56,170 nt of DNA from Chrysosporum bergii ANA360D (GCF_029891735.1 NZ_JANQDH010000002.1:1-56170), one strand, 5' to 3'; shown: positions 26,901 to 36,061, counted from the stretch's first letter. Translations and numbers: made by a program. Notes: generated from the letters alone by a model not told the origin.

Positions 26901-27408
26901 AGAAGTTAGAGGGATTAAAATTACTGCTGTTAACACTAAATCTGGTGAAACCTTTACTGCTGTGACCGATATACAAGGATTTTTTAGATTTGAAAATTTA
27001 ACTTTAGGCAACTACCGGATACAAGTTAGTGATTTTGCAGTTGTTCCCGCAAATTTTACTATAGATAGTTCTTCCAAGTGGGATAGTAGCTTGAATTTTA
27101 AAGTTAGTGTATCCAAACAACAACTTTATTCTGAGGCTGCTGGTTATATTATTCGTGGTAAGTTACAAGACAAATCTGGAGATAGACTGAATGATTTTAC
27201 TGTTAAATTAGTTGATGTAAAAAGTAACCGGGAGTTATCAGTTAAAACCAATGTATTAGGTGCTTTTACCATAGAAAATATATCTCTAGGTAAATATGAA
27301 ATAGTTGTTACTCAGGAAAATAAAAAATTAATAACCAAACCCAGCTATATTGAAATAAACGAAGAATCTTATCCAGAAAGCAGTATTAATGTGAAAATTT
27401 CCATGTAA
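23947..27408 (+). CDS. outer-membrane usher-like protein with C-terminal carboxypeptidase-regulatory-like repeats
   Basis: The 1,153-aa product (ATG at 23947 preferred over the in-frame TTG at 23941) has a signal peptide, then an N-terminal domain (about 60-230). A long region of alternating amphipathic strands follows (about 240-770), rich in Gly, Asn and aromatic residues, as in ushers that form the outer-membrane pore for pilins. Next comes FYDLNNNGIQDKNES near residue 785, like the D-x-N-x-N-G-x-x-D segment of alternate-type ushers. Three beta-sandwich repeats of the carboxypeptidase-regulatory type then lie at about 875-950, 975-1050 and 1070-1150, each with a G-x-F-x-x-E/x-N-L/I-x-x-G-x-Y motif. 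It is the last gene of the operon. Its stop codon lies within the first unit of the 178-bp repeat. Confidence 0.75.
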   Translation: MFAYDKWRFIFILLISPLLIAKSAMAKSAPPQEQKIFTTLSVTRNNPEYLQIPQENNVISDDLLLVESSPPPPQPSLDILPIGIKIGARDVLSGVLVKGAEDGSQAVNFEQWLVPYQSILKAFRFTETPMEDGSIQLRSPGLVTRFEPKFLIKDPDIGDALTIEEINRQLPVKVKFDIDSYALIFEGDWLEKTSRKQIEVTPVVLDGLPIVTPPDYAFSALSQNVNSAVANSGNLANNGSTTLGGKLGEFTFNTTISQPNFQDLRQAYLQSLKIQNLNKTTDHILGNQELFYPGSNNFGEFWGYTYIQRFGYESHIGGSAGDLNSRLINQDFVRTIQGTASEGTLVQLWQDSLLLGEYLVDKQKNYVFPNVKGNRFLIVSYPDGNLAATPQREIRILEPQYQQLPAGSSALFTSLGTWRNLNKGDFLGSFNGLVAGLGYRYGIWNDLTIGVGGFYDNKDLGFFGEVFYTNSDFPVALTLRAISPTANKPANILLTGNFKPSKDFTLAWSGNNQGSWQVQSNVQFSQKSKLQLSLNNSGLTTQASQFFSLLGISGNLSLGYQYSNSSRAFLETTMDWRQGDLALSWNSRLNSEGGWQLRNAVKWKNWQLGLTKSYKQFSRSRFYLPNSEIWNKLTIPYNSNGSFQDIYLINQVAKYRDGSVKDQIYARHLQPDHNSSLGVVAWHRNGNPASIPGQLNLTNWGWELGYGFGNQSSGLLMSVTSPNLFAGLRLQASYLGASFQNVPSGFSIGLNFNLNLNFQDGIARDTKNAGQFLESGGILVKTFYDLNNNGIQDKNESTFSENYKTLLKLNNKSLKDSKNLTLTSNGVLISTEPGKYRLDLDPSGYPINWEPQASAYAVQVAPGAYTVVKIPFVQTTTIEGIVRTQFGEPVNGARVEAININTNRTFFSITSPNGIFYLENLPFGEYQLKIGDLEINPRSLKINNLDSIPGNLELQVTAPVEEKPGTAKTVPNYRINGYLQDENGEEVRGIKITAVNTKSGETFTAVTDIQGFFRFENLTLGNYRIQVSDFAVVPANFTIDSSSKWDSSLNFKVSVSKQQLYSEAAGYIIRGKLQDKSGDRLNDFTVKLVDVKSNRELSVKTNVLGAFTIENISLGKYEIVVTQENKKLITKPSYIEINEESYPESSINVKISM

Positions 27409-27785
27409 CACAAGCATCCTGCTTGTTAGAATGTGGAATGAGTGAATTGCACCAAGCCGCTGTTATGCTGCGCGGCGGGGAATGAATTCCCCGGCTGAAA
27501 GCTGAAGTCGGTTTGAGACCGACTGAATTGGGTTTACATATCTGTCGCCTTCTTGAATACCGGCTAGAAGCCAGTGTTACAGGGTAACACAAGCATCTTG
27601 CTTGTTACAATGTGGAATGAGTGAATTGCACCAAGCCGCTGTTATGCTGCGCGGCGGGGAATGAATTCCCCGGCTGAAAGCTGAAGTCGGTTTGAGACCG
27701 ACTGAATTTATATACATATCTGTGGCGCTCTTGAATACCGGCTAGAAGCCAGTGTTACCCTGTAACACCAGCATCCTGCTTGTCC
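27405..27785. repeat. 178-bp tandem repeat, two copies plus a partial third
   Basis: Units start at 27405, 27584 and 27762 with GTAACAC, followed by the same hairpin (ACAAGCATCCTGCTTGT and variants) found in the nifD element. Each full unit also contains GGGGAATGAATTCCCC and CAGTCGGTTT/GACTGAA-type inverted repeats. The usher stop codon is in the first unit. Its hairpins could serve as the operon terminator. Confidence 0.88.
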
Positions 27786-28000
27786 CCTTTAGCAGTTATC
27801 GGTTTGGGAAAGATTTATCAATGAAGTTACCATAAACTAGTCGGTTAAAACCGACTTTAGCACCGACTTTAGCTATTAGACAGGAATTTATTCCCTGGCT
27901 GTATGATAAATCAAACAAGCAAGATGCTTGTGTTACCATAGTGGCTATTAGACCTGTGGACAGGGCAAGAATAGGGTAAATAATCAAATCAAAACCCTAA
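27786..28000. other. repeat-rich right end of nifH element
   Basis: There is no gene here. It contains GTCGGTTAAAACCGAC (near 27838) and an inverted copy of the hairpin repeat, ACAAGCAAGATGCTTGT (near 27914). It separates the 178-bp repeats from the element-encoded false tail of NifH. Confidence 0.6.
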
Positions 28001-28612
<612 letters not shown>

Positions 28613-28865
28613 TTACCGGGTCTCTTGGTCGAAGTTCACGCCTGTTAAGCTACAGCAGTGAGCGGGTGTAGAACGTCGCCGGGGGGCGATCGCTCCACAA
28701 CAAACTGAGTGAGTGTTAGACTCATAATCATTGGGGGTTAAGTTTTGAGATTAAGTTTTTATTTATGGTCGTAGGTGAAACTTTTACTTAGCCTACTTAG
28801 CCGTCTCTAAATATGTAGAGAAAACAAGTAGGACTTGAGTTATTCGCCAATCAATGCAGATTTAC

Positions 28866-29222
28866 TTACTTGTTCAAAATAGCAGCCTTTAAGCTGGAAA
28901 CTTTAGCCATAGCGGCGCTAGTGTCTTCTGCTGAGACTCCAGAAGTGGACATGGCTGCACTCAGATAGTTGCTAATAGCTTCAAAGTGTTGATCACTCAG
29001 CTTCATACCTGTGTGTGTTTTGTCCATAGGACGACCTGAGTATTGCTTTGGTCCGCCTAGTAGCTGAGAGAAGAAAGCAATTTGATGAGCGCGTTGTTTC
29101 GCCATATCAGTTTTAGCGAAAAAAGATTTCAGGTTGTTATCTGCCATAACGCTGTTGTGAAAAGCATCAACTACTTTCTCAATAGTTGCCTGTCCACCGA
29201 TTTTTTCGTACAATGTACTCAT
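28866..29222 (-). CDS. glbN: cyanoglobin (truncated hemoglobin GlbN)
   Basis: The 118-aa protein is a group I truncated hemoglobin: LYEKIGG start, distal-side His46 (RAHQIAF), LLGGP, and proximal His70 in KTHTGM. The residue numbers match those described for Nostoc commune GlbN. In that organism too, glbN lies between nifU and nifH. It binds O2 with high affinity and is thought to scavenge or buffer O2 near nitrogenase, but its role is not settled. It is co-directional with nif genes, 204 bp after nifU and 292 bp before nifH. Confidence 0.93.
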   Translation of the reverse strand: MSTLYEKIGGQATIEKVVDAFHNSVMADNNLKSFFAKTDMAKQRAHQIAFFSQLLGGPKQYSGRPMDKTHTGMKLSDQHFEAISNYLSAAMSTSGVSAEDTSAAMAKVSSLKAAILNK

Positions 29223-29426
29223 ATCCTGTTCCTTTGTAGCGAGTTGGACAATGGGATTTGCAATGAGTCGTAATCAAGCACAGAATCAAGCACAGAATCA
29301 AGCATTGATCAGGCGAAGATAATTCAAATCCTAAGAATATAAGTCAAAATCCTACTTGTTGTTCCTGTTCAATGACCAACAGGGTTTATGAGTGCCGGGT
29401 GTAAATCTTCAAGTTATGAAGTTAAG

Positions 29427-30335
29427 TTATGGCTGCACTGCTTCGACTACCAAGTTTTTGCTGACGCGATCTTGTAACCTGGCTTCGATAGCAATCTTGA
29501 GAGTAGCTGTACTGCTAGAACAAGCACCACAAGCTCCCTGGAGTAAGACTTTAACTTTATCGCCTTCTACATCGTAAAGTTCCACGTCTCCGCCGTCAGC
29601 AATCAGCACAGGTCTAACTTCTTCGTCCAGAACTTTTTGAATTAGTGCAATTCTTTGGACGTTGGTCAGAGGTTTGGCTGATGGCGGTTGAGACTGAGGC
29701 AGTCCGGGGCTATGGTGGTTCTGGGCAGCCACGCCGGCTTTCTCCTTTACATCTCTTATAATATCATCAATATTAGCTAAACAGGAACCGCATCCGCCAC
29801 CAGCTTTCACATAATTTGTTACCTGTTCCGCATCAGTGAGATTATTTTCTACAATGACACGGCGAATTTTGCTTTCGCTAACTCCAAAACAGCTACAAAT
29901 TAATGTACCTTCGTCATCGTCCTCATGGGAGGGGAGAGCTATGCCCCGATAATTATAAATAGCAGCTTCTAATGCTTCTTGCCCCATAACAGAGCAGTGC
30001 ATTTTGGCTTCTGGTAAGCCCCCTAAGTAGTCGGCAATTTCTTGGTTAGAAATTTTCAAAGCTTGGTCTAGGGTTAAACCTTTGACCATTTCTGTTAAAG
30101 CACTCGAAGAAGCAATGGCACTAGTGCAGCCGAAGGTTTGAAACCGTGCATCTAATATCTTATCAGATTCTACTTCAACTTTCAAATGCAGTCGCAGGGC
30201 ATCACCACAAGCAATACTACCCACTTCTCCCGTTGCTAGTTTAACTCCCGGTTGGTCTGTTTCTTCAATAGTTCCCTGATTTTTGGGATTGTAAAACAAC
30301 TCCAATACTTTATCTGTGTAGTCCCACATAATCAA
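29427..30335 (-). CDS. nifU: nitrogenase Fe-S scaffold NifU
   Basis: The 302-aa product has the three NifU modules: an IscU-like scaffold (about 1-130, with Cys in GSIACGDA, FGCTSAIA and MHCSVMG), a central [2Fe-2S] BFD-like domain (ICSCFGV and GGCGSC, about 140-190), and a C-terminal Nfu domain with CGACSSS (about 230-300). It builds Fe-S clusters for the nitrogenase proteins with sulfur from NifS. It follows nifS by 102 bp. Confidence 0.96.
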   Translation of the reverse strand: MIMWDYTDKVLELFYNPKNQGTIEETDQPGVKLATGEVGSIACGDALRLHLKVEVESDKILDARFQTFGCTSAIASSSALTEMVKGLTLDQALKISNQEIADYLGGLPEAKMHCSVMGQEALEAAIYNYRGIALPSHEDDDEGTLICSCFGVSESKIRRVIVENNLTDAEQVTNYVKAGGGCGSCLANIDDIIRDVKEKAGVAAQNHHSPGLPQSQPPSAKPLTNVQRIALIQKVLDEEVRPVLIADGGDVELYDVEGDKVKVLLQGACGACSSSTATLKIAIEARLQDRVSKNLVVEAVQP

Positions 30336-30437
30336 TTTTGGAAAATTTGAGAAGATTTTGGATTGTAGCTCATTTTTAGATCAGGGACTAGGAATGACAG
30401 CCAAACTTACCCATACCTAGTACCCGCTAGTTAGTTG

Positions 30438-31634
30438 TTAACTATGAATCAGCGCTTGTTCTTGTAGCCAACCCGCTTGATCATTTTGGAAAGGCGACAT
30501 AGCCCGTAAACGTTCCACAATGCTAGGCATGACTTCTATTACTTTGTCAACTTCAGCTTCTGTGGTGTAGCGACACAGGCTGAAACGAATGGAACCGTGT
30601 AAGGTGGTGTAGGGTAAACCCATAGCCCGGAGAACATGAGAAGGTTCTAGGGAACCGGAGGTACAGGCTGAACCAGAAGAAGCACAGATACCGTGTTTAT
30701 TTAAGGATAGCAGAATTGCTTCACCTTCAATGTACTTAAAGCCAATATTGGTAGTATTGGGTAATCTGTGCGTTACGTCGCCGTTAACTTCGCAGTCCGG
30801 AATTTTAGCCAGTAAGCTTTGCTCCAAGCGATCGCGCAGTTTTCTTTCTCTTGTGGTAGCCTCTTCCAAATGTAAGAGTTCCAACTCTGCCGCTTTACCC
30901 AAAGCAATAATACCAGCAACGTTTTCTGTTCCCGCTCGACGGCCGCGTTCTTGGTGTCCGCCAATGAGCAAGGGACGGAAACGCACACCCCGCCGGATAT
31001 ACAAAGCCGCAATTCCTTTAGGAGAATGGATTTTATGACCAGAAAGAGTTAACATATCTATGGTGCTGCTCTTCATGTTTAAGGGTATTTTCCCCACTGC
31101 TTGCACTGCATCCACATGAAAAATAGCGCCGTATTCTTTTACTCTTAACCCAATGTCCTCAATGGGAAACACCGTACCTGTTTCGTTGTTGGCATACATA
31201 ATTGTTACCAAGGCGGTGTTGCCAGTGAGAGATGCTTCTAATTCAGCTAAATCTAGCTGTCCCTGACGATTAACAGAAAGATAAGTAACGTTGTAACCTT
31301 GGGTTTCCAGTTGTTTGCAGACATTCAAAACTGCCGGGTGTTCCACTTGGGTGGTGATGATATGTCGCCTTTCTGGTTGTGCTAACAGTGCAGCGCGAAT
31401 GGCTGCGTTATCTCCTTCTGTACCACAACTAGTATAAACAATTTCTGACTCATCAGCACCAATGAGGGCGGCTAGTTGCTGGCGTGCCATTTTAACCGGT
31501 TTGGCCAGTTGTCCGCCAAAGGTGTGCATACTAGAAGGATTACCGTAGTAGTCCCGCAGGTAGGGCAACATCACCTCTAAAACTTCCGGGTCTACCTTGG
31601 TTGTAGCGTTATTATCCAAATAAATGATGCTCAT
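30438..31634 (-). CDS. nifS: cysteine desulfurase NifS
   Basis: The 398-aa PLP enzyme has the Lys in LSGHKIHSPKG and the catalytic Cys loop in SSGSACTSGS. It frees sulfur from cysteine for cluster assembly on NifU. The start overlaps the end of fdxN by 4 nt. Length and motifs are normal for nif-type desulfurases. Confidence 0.96.
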   Translation of the reverse strand: MSIIYLDNNATTKVDPEVLEVMLPYLRDYYGNPSSMHTFGGQLAKPVKMARQQLAALIGADESEIVYTSCGTEGDNAAIRAALLAQPERRHIITTQVEHPAVLNVCKQLETQGYNVTYLSVNRQGQLDLAELEASLTGNTALVTIMYANNETGTVFPIEDIGLRVKEYGAIFHVDAVQAVGKIPLNMKSSTIDMLTLSGHKIHSPKGIAALYIRRGVRFRPLLIGGHQERGRRAGTENVAGIIALGKAAELELLHLEEATTRERKLRDRLEQSLLAKIPDCEVNGDVTHRLPNTTNIGFKYIEGEAILLSLNKHGICASSGSACTSGSLEPSHVLRAMGLPYTTLHGSIRFSLCRYTTEAEVDKVIEVMPSIVERLRAMSPFQNDQAGWLQEQALIHS

Positions 31635-31984
31635 CCTGATACACCTACAACTTTACTCTGATGTCGAGATAATTGCTCAGAAAATTTTGTGGAGTAATAG
31701 TTAAACCAACGTTCCCAGTAATCTTGTTTTTTAGTTAATTTTGCTAAAGAGCGATGGTAACTAGCAAACCAACCTTCCCAATAGTCATTGGGTTTTTTCA
31801 CACAACCGTTACAAGTGGGACAACCTGCTTTACACTGAGGAACGGAATAAAGAGTATCTAAGCAGTTTGTGCAAAGTTCAGGGTCAATCCAATGATTACC
31901 ATCCACCACCTTTACTGCATTGGTGGGACATACAGACAGACAAAGACTGCAGGAAATACATTGGCTAGTGACTTGATAAGCCAT
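31631..31984 (-). CDS. fdxN: nif-associated 2[4Fe-4S] ferredoxin FdxN
   Basis: The 117-aa protein has the first cluster motif CISCSLCLSVCP near the N-terminus and a second Cys-rich segment from ELCTNC through CPTCNGC. The C-terminal 50 residues are an extra Trp/Tyr-rich tail. In PCC 7120 fdxN is interrupted by a large element; here the frame is intact. It is thought to supply electrons for cofactor synthesis with NifB. It overlaps nifS by 4 nt. Confidence 0.93.
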   Translation of the reverse strand: MAYQVTSQCISCSLCLSVCPTNAVKVVDGNHWIDPELCTNCLDTLYSVPQCKAGCPTCNGCVKKPNDYWEGWFASYHRSLAKLTKKQDYWERWFNYYSTKFSEQLSRHQSKVVGVSG

Positions 31985-32076
31985 GATTATTCTCCTTTTT
32001 GGGTATTGGGTATTGCATAGGAGATACTAAGTGGGGGGTATTGGGGAGTTTTTCCCTCATACCTAGCCCCTCACAC

Positions 32077-33558
32077 CTAGTCTCTAGTCTCTAGTCCCTC
32101 TACATATTGCTGGTAAAATTCCAAAGCAACCTTTGAAATCACGTCGTAAGCTTCAACAGTCTGTATTCCCGCCTTTTGCAATTTTTCTTGGGGACAGTTA
32201 CCAATTTTGGCAACTAAAACCGCTTTGCAATCTGCGATCGCTGCCATAATATGCTCAAATGTGGCTTCTTCTCCAAATCCACCTTGGCAATATTGGTCAA
32301 CCTTGCGATGACCGATAAAGCTTACTTGATTACCATCCACTTCGTAAATCTGGAATTCCTTAGCATGACCAAAGTGTTGGTTAACTAGTCCGCCGCCTTT
32401 AGTGGCTACTGCAACTAAGATTTTGGGCTGGCTAGCAAATTCCTTTCCTGTGCGTGCTTTTTCCTGGGCTATTTTCAATTCTTGTTTAAACTTTTCAATT
32501 CCTTCGTGAACAATGGCCCGTTGTTCTAAGTCATATTCTGGGGACATTTCCAAGAATTTATCTTTACTAAATTCCTGGCTGCGGTCTTCTCCTAATAATC
32601 CTACCGCATCAGCCCGGCATTGACGACAATGGCGCATCATTTTCATATTGCCGGCACAGTTATCTTGTAGTTCCTTTACTTCTTTAGGTGTGGGACCACG
32701 TTGACCTGTTAAGCCGAAGTGTGTACCATGTTCTGGAGCAGAAATCAAAGGCATGATGTTGTGCAAAAATGCACCATTTTCACGAATCATTTTATTGACT
32801 TCGATCAAGTGCTGATCATTAATTCCGGGAATCATCACAGAATTAACTTTGCACAAAATATCAGCTTCTTTGAGAGCTTGCAAACCTTCCATTTGCTTTT
32901 CTAGCAAAATTTTAGCACCTTCAACACCCCTATAACGCTTACGCTTGTAGTGAACCCAAGCATAAATTTGAGCGCCGATTTCTGGGTCTATGGTATTTAA
33001 GGTAATGGTAACGTGATCTATATTTAATTGTTTGATGCGGTCAATGTATTCCGGTAGCATTAAACCGTTAGTTGAGAGACACAGCTTGATATCTGGGGCT
33101 TTGTCTGCAATCAACTCAAAAGTGCGAAACGTCTTTTCAGGATTCGCCAATGGATCACCAGGTCCTGCAATTCCCACAACTGTCATTTGGGGAATTTTGC
33201 CTGCAATTACCAAAGCTTTGTGTGCTGCTTCCTCTGGTGTTAGTAACTCGCTCACTACTCCTGGGCGACTTTCGTTGGCACAGTCGTATTTGCGGTTACA
33301 ATAGTTACATTGAATATTACAAGCTGGTGCAACTGCAACGTGCATCCTGGCGTAGTGGTGATGAGCATCTTCACTATAACAAGGATGTTTAGCGATGCGT
33401 TCTTGGAGCTTTTGATCCATTTCTACGGTGGTGCTGCTGTCACATCCGCAACCACCTGATTTTGCTGGGGTTAATGCCGGTTCCTGATGGGAGGAGGTGA
33501 GGAGTCCGTTAGACGGTAGTATCATTGAATTTCGCAAGGTCGGTGGACTAAATGCCAC
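32077..33558 (-). CDS. nifB: FeMo-cofactor biosynthesis radical SAM protein NifB
   Basis: This 493-aa protein has the radical SAM motif at Cys80, Cys84 and Cys87 (CNIQCNYC), then [14 protein letters not shown]-terminal NifX-like domain (about 375-490) contains [14 protein letters not shown]. NifB makes the [8Fe-9S-C] core NifB-co. It is the first gene of the nif cluster and is preceded by a 969-bp gene-free region with repeated motifs. The N-terminal 35 residues are variable. No interruption is seen. Confidence 0.96.
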   Translation of the reverse strand: MAFSPPTLRNSMILPSNGLLTSSHQEPALTPAKSGGCGCDSSTTVEMDQKLQERIAKHPCYSEDAHHHYARMHVAVAPACNIQCNYCNRKYDCANESRPGVVSELLTPEEAAHKALVIAGKIPQMTVVGIAGPGDPLANPEKTFRTFELIADKAPDIKLCLSTNGLMLPEYIDRIKQLNIDHVTITLNTIDPEIGAQIYAWVHYKRKRYRGVEGAKILLEKQMEGLQALKEADILCKVNSVMIPGINDQHLIEVNKMIRENGAFLHNIMPLISAPEHGTHFGLTGQRGPTPKEVKELQDNCAGNMKMMRHCRQCRADAVGLLGEDRSQEFSKDKFLEMSPEYDLEQRAIVHEGIEKFKQELKIAQEKARTGKEFASQPKILVAVATKGGGLVNQHFGHAKEFQIYEVDGNQVSFIGHRKVDQYCQGGFGEEATFEHIMAAIADCKAVLVAKIGNCPQEKLQKAGIQTVEAYDVISKVALEFYQQYVEGLETRD

Positions 33559-33817
33559 TGTGGGAGATGCCGTTGCTACTGTCTTAACCTAAGAAATGAA
33601 GTCGCGTCTTGGATAGCTGGTGTGTGTCAACTTTTGATTCTGGATGGGAATTTGTTGATGATTACAAGGGCGACTTCCATTCGCAGAGGCATGGTGCTAT
33701 CTCATCCCTCCACTCACTCTTCGCTGTTGCTTTTGGTGAGAGCGTTGAGTGATTGGCGATATATGATTTATAGCAGTGCTTATTCTATGGTCTGGGCGTT
33801 GATGAAAGATAGAATTT

Positions 33818-34045
33818 ATTGGATTTATTACCCTTGTACTCAAATTTTACCACCCTAACCAGGTGGTGTTTACAAGCTTTAACAATTTATTTTTTGGGTA
33901 GGGGTTCTGGTATTTTTCCACTGGGGTACGAGTATTTATGAAGGGGGGTTCAGGATTTCTCTGTACTCAGTTGCAACCCAATATTAACAAGGGTTTGAGT
34001 CGATTTTATTCAATTTTTCCAGTACATAAATATGTACTCAAACCC
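33818..34045 (-). promoter_or_regulatory. nifB upstream module with three GTACTCA boxes
   Basis: GTACTCA (TGAGTAC toward nifB) occurs at 33836, 33963 and 34034, spacing 127 and 71 bp. Between the first two are GGGTAGGGGTTCTGGTATTT at 33896 and GGGGTACGAGTATTTAT at 33923. A 10-bp inverted repeat, GGGTTTGAGT/ACTCAAACCC, spans 33991-34045 and encloses the palindrome at 34021. The same motifs in the same order and spacing occur at 35686-35925. Between this module and nifB (33559-33817) is a leader-like stretch with an imperfect hairpin at 33710-33756. The stretch 34046-34527 holds two copies of ATGTATCTAACMTATCATTT (near 34147 and 34424) and no gene. Confidence 0.65.
34021..34038. promoter_or_regulatory. 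operator-like palindrome
   Basis: AGTACATA-AA-TATGTACT is a perfect 8-bp inverted repeat with a 2-bp centre, about 465 bp upstream of nifB. It overlaps the third GTACTCA box. It has the form of a dimer binding site; the protein is unknown. Confidence 0.5.
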
Positions 34046-34527
34046 GGCTTAAATCTCTTAAATCAATATCAAGAAGAAAGGCTTAAGGAGTTAAAAACTT
34101 GAGCAGGTTTAGGTTTTAGTAGTGGTGACGAGTCAGAATTTAAATTATGTATCTAACATATCATTTTTTCTGATCTACAAATGCCATAATTCATATTTTT
34201 TTAATTTTCCCCACTCATTAAGCATAAATTCTAGGTGCTGGGTCGGGGCAGTTTTGAGAATCAGAAACCTATGATTAATGGCGTAATCAGCATGAAACCA
34301 GGAACTACATTACTTTTAATCATACACATATTGAGAATTAATGTCTATAAGCAAGAATCACGTTTTTAGCGATCGCCCGTACATTCCCCAGAGTTAGAAT
34401 TGAGAGTTTGAGTTAGCCTGACTATGTATCTAACCTATCATTTTTTTTGGTAAAAAGCAATGCAGTTTATATTTATTTTATGTTTTTCAGGTCATCAAAA
34501 TGAGTAAAAGCCTATGGTAATCAGCCC

Positions 34528-35379
34528 CTACAGTTTCTTAGGGATAACTTTTCTCATACCACTTTTACCCACAGAGTCACCTTTGTAACGGGGGATGACA
34601 TGAATAGCAGTGTGCATAATATTTTGTCCACCTTCTCGGTTAATATTCATCCCCACATTAAAACCATCTGGTGCAAATTCTGCGGCGAGAATCCCTTGAA
34701 CTTTATTCACCATAAACCAGCAAGCGGACTGTTCTTTAAATGGTAAGTCAAAATAATTACTAACATGGCGTTTAGGAATTACTAAAGTATGTCCTTTACT
34801 GATAGGATAGCCATCTAACATAGCATAGGCAGTTGCTGACTCCGTTAATAAGGTGAGATGTTTATGAGGATTACAAAATATACAATGATCAGATGAATTG
34901 CGGCGCTGATTATAATGAATATACTCATATATTTCCCGCATTTCATCTGCGTGTAATGAATGAAACGGCAGTTTAACTAAACATTGATATGTAGGTTTTT
35001 TATGGACATAATGTTCTCTAAATCCTTCTTTTTTCAGATCCCTTCTCACTGCATAATAAGCTTTACCTCCTGGTTTTAATAAGTGTGATACTTCCATCAA
35101 AATATTAGCTTGTTCTTCAGGTAACAAAACGTTTAAAACATAAAAACATATGATTGTATCAAATTTACCTTGAGGATAGCCGGGGAAATAATGGGGGTCA
35201 TAGCCTGTAATATCAAAACCTTTTTCTTTGATGATTTTTACATCACTACCAAAGCCGCAACCAAAATCTAGTATTTGTCCTTGAAGTAGGTTTTGATTTA
35301 ATAAAAACTGTGCCGGAAATGATAAATAATTTCTTTCTTTTGCTGTTATATGGCTAAATGTATTTTTTTGCTGTTTCAC
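34528..35379 (-). CDS. fusion of SAM-dependent methyltransferase and HIT-domain protein
   Basis: The 283-aa protein has an N-terminal class I methyltransferase domain (about 30-130) with the SAM loop LDFGCGFGSD and GYDPHY, followed by KPGGKAYY. The C-terminal half (about 165-283) is a HIT-type nucleotide-binding domain beginning HCIFCNP and containing SKGHTLVIPKRHVSNYFDL. The HIT histidine triad (H-x-H-x-H) reads H255-T-A-I-H259, so the middle, nucleophilic His is Ala. The HIT half may bind rather than hydrolyse nucleotides. The gene stands alone between the two copies of the shared upstream module. Substrate is unknown. Confidence 0.8.
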   Translation of the reverse strand: MKQQKNTFSHITAKERNYLSFPAQFLLNQNLLQGQILDFGCGFGSDVKIIKEKGFDITGYDPHYFPGYPQGKFDTIICFYVLNVLLPEEQANILMEVSHLLKPGGKAYYAVRRDLKKEGFREHYVHKKPTYQCLVKLPFHSLHADEMREIYEYIHYNQRRNSSDHCIFCNPHKHLTLLTESATAYAMLDGYPISKGHTLVIPKRHVSNYFDLPFKEQSACWFMVNKVQGILAAEFAPDGFNVGMNINREGGQNIMHTAIHVIPRYKGDSVGKSGMRKVIPKKL

Positions 35380-35685
35380 TGAAATTACCTTAAGTCAGTT
35401 AAAATCTGCCCGCATAACACAGTAATGCCGGTCAAAACCTGTTGGATTTTGTTGTATTTAAGCTTACCCTGTTCAGGTAGAGAGAACTAAAGTTTTAACT
35501 ATCAACTTTATATATGTTTACAAAAACTATTGTTTAAATGAAGAAACGTATACATACAGACAGACAACAAAGCCAAAAAAAAAATAAAGAAACCTGTTTT
35601 TTAGCTAACGTAATCATACAATAAAAATAGTAGCTGGGTATACAGAACTTGTTGTAATTCTGTCTGCCTCGCGTTGGTGAGCAAG

Positions 35686-35925
35686 TGAGTACAACTTAAT
35701 AAATCGCCATATAACTTGCCTAATGCGCTGCTAAATCTCATAGGTGAGGTTATTTGTGGTGAGTACAAAAATTCTCAAGCCTTGACCCTAAAAATACCAG
35801 AACCCCCATGATTAAATACTAGCACCCCTACCCCCAAGAAATTTTAAATTTAATTTAAATTTATTTACAATCAGAGTTAAGGATAATTGAGTACAACTGT
35901 AATTAATTCAATAAATCCAATAACC
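35686..35925 (+). promoter_or_regulatory. second copy of the nifB-type upstream module
   Basis: TGAGTAC occurs at 35686, 35760 and 35888, spacing 74 and 128 bp, closely matching 71 and 127 near nifB. AAATACTAGCACCCCTACCC (35814) and AAAAATACCAGAACCCCC (35790) correspond to the two GGGG..GTATTT motifs there, and AATAAATCCAATA (35909-35921) is also shared. The gene-free stretch 35380-36061 holds nothing else that I can identify. The module points to the small gene at 36062. Confidence 0.65.
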
Positions 35926-36061
35926 ACGAGTCCTAATCTCCAGTTGGAGGTTACCTGATATAAGCATAAAAATAGTAAACGGTTTTCTTAACCAAACACT
36001 ACCCAGGGAAGAGCCGTTAAATACTATTGAAAATCATCAAAACCCCCAACTGCATTTAATC

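Noticed and set aside
33622-33858. 78-aa frame upstream of nifB
   Set aside because: No family-like composition, and it lies across the nifB leader hairpin and the GTACTCA module; treated as non-coding.
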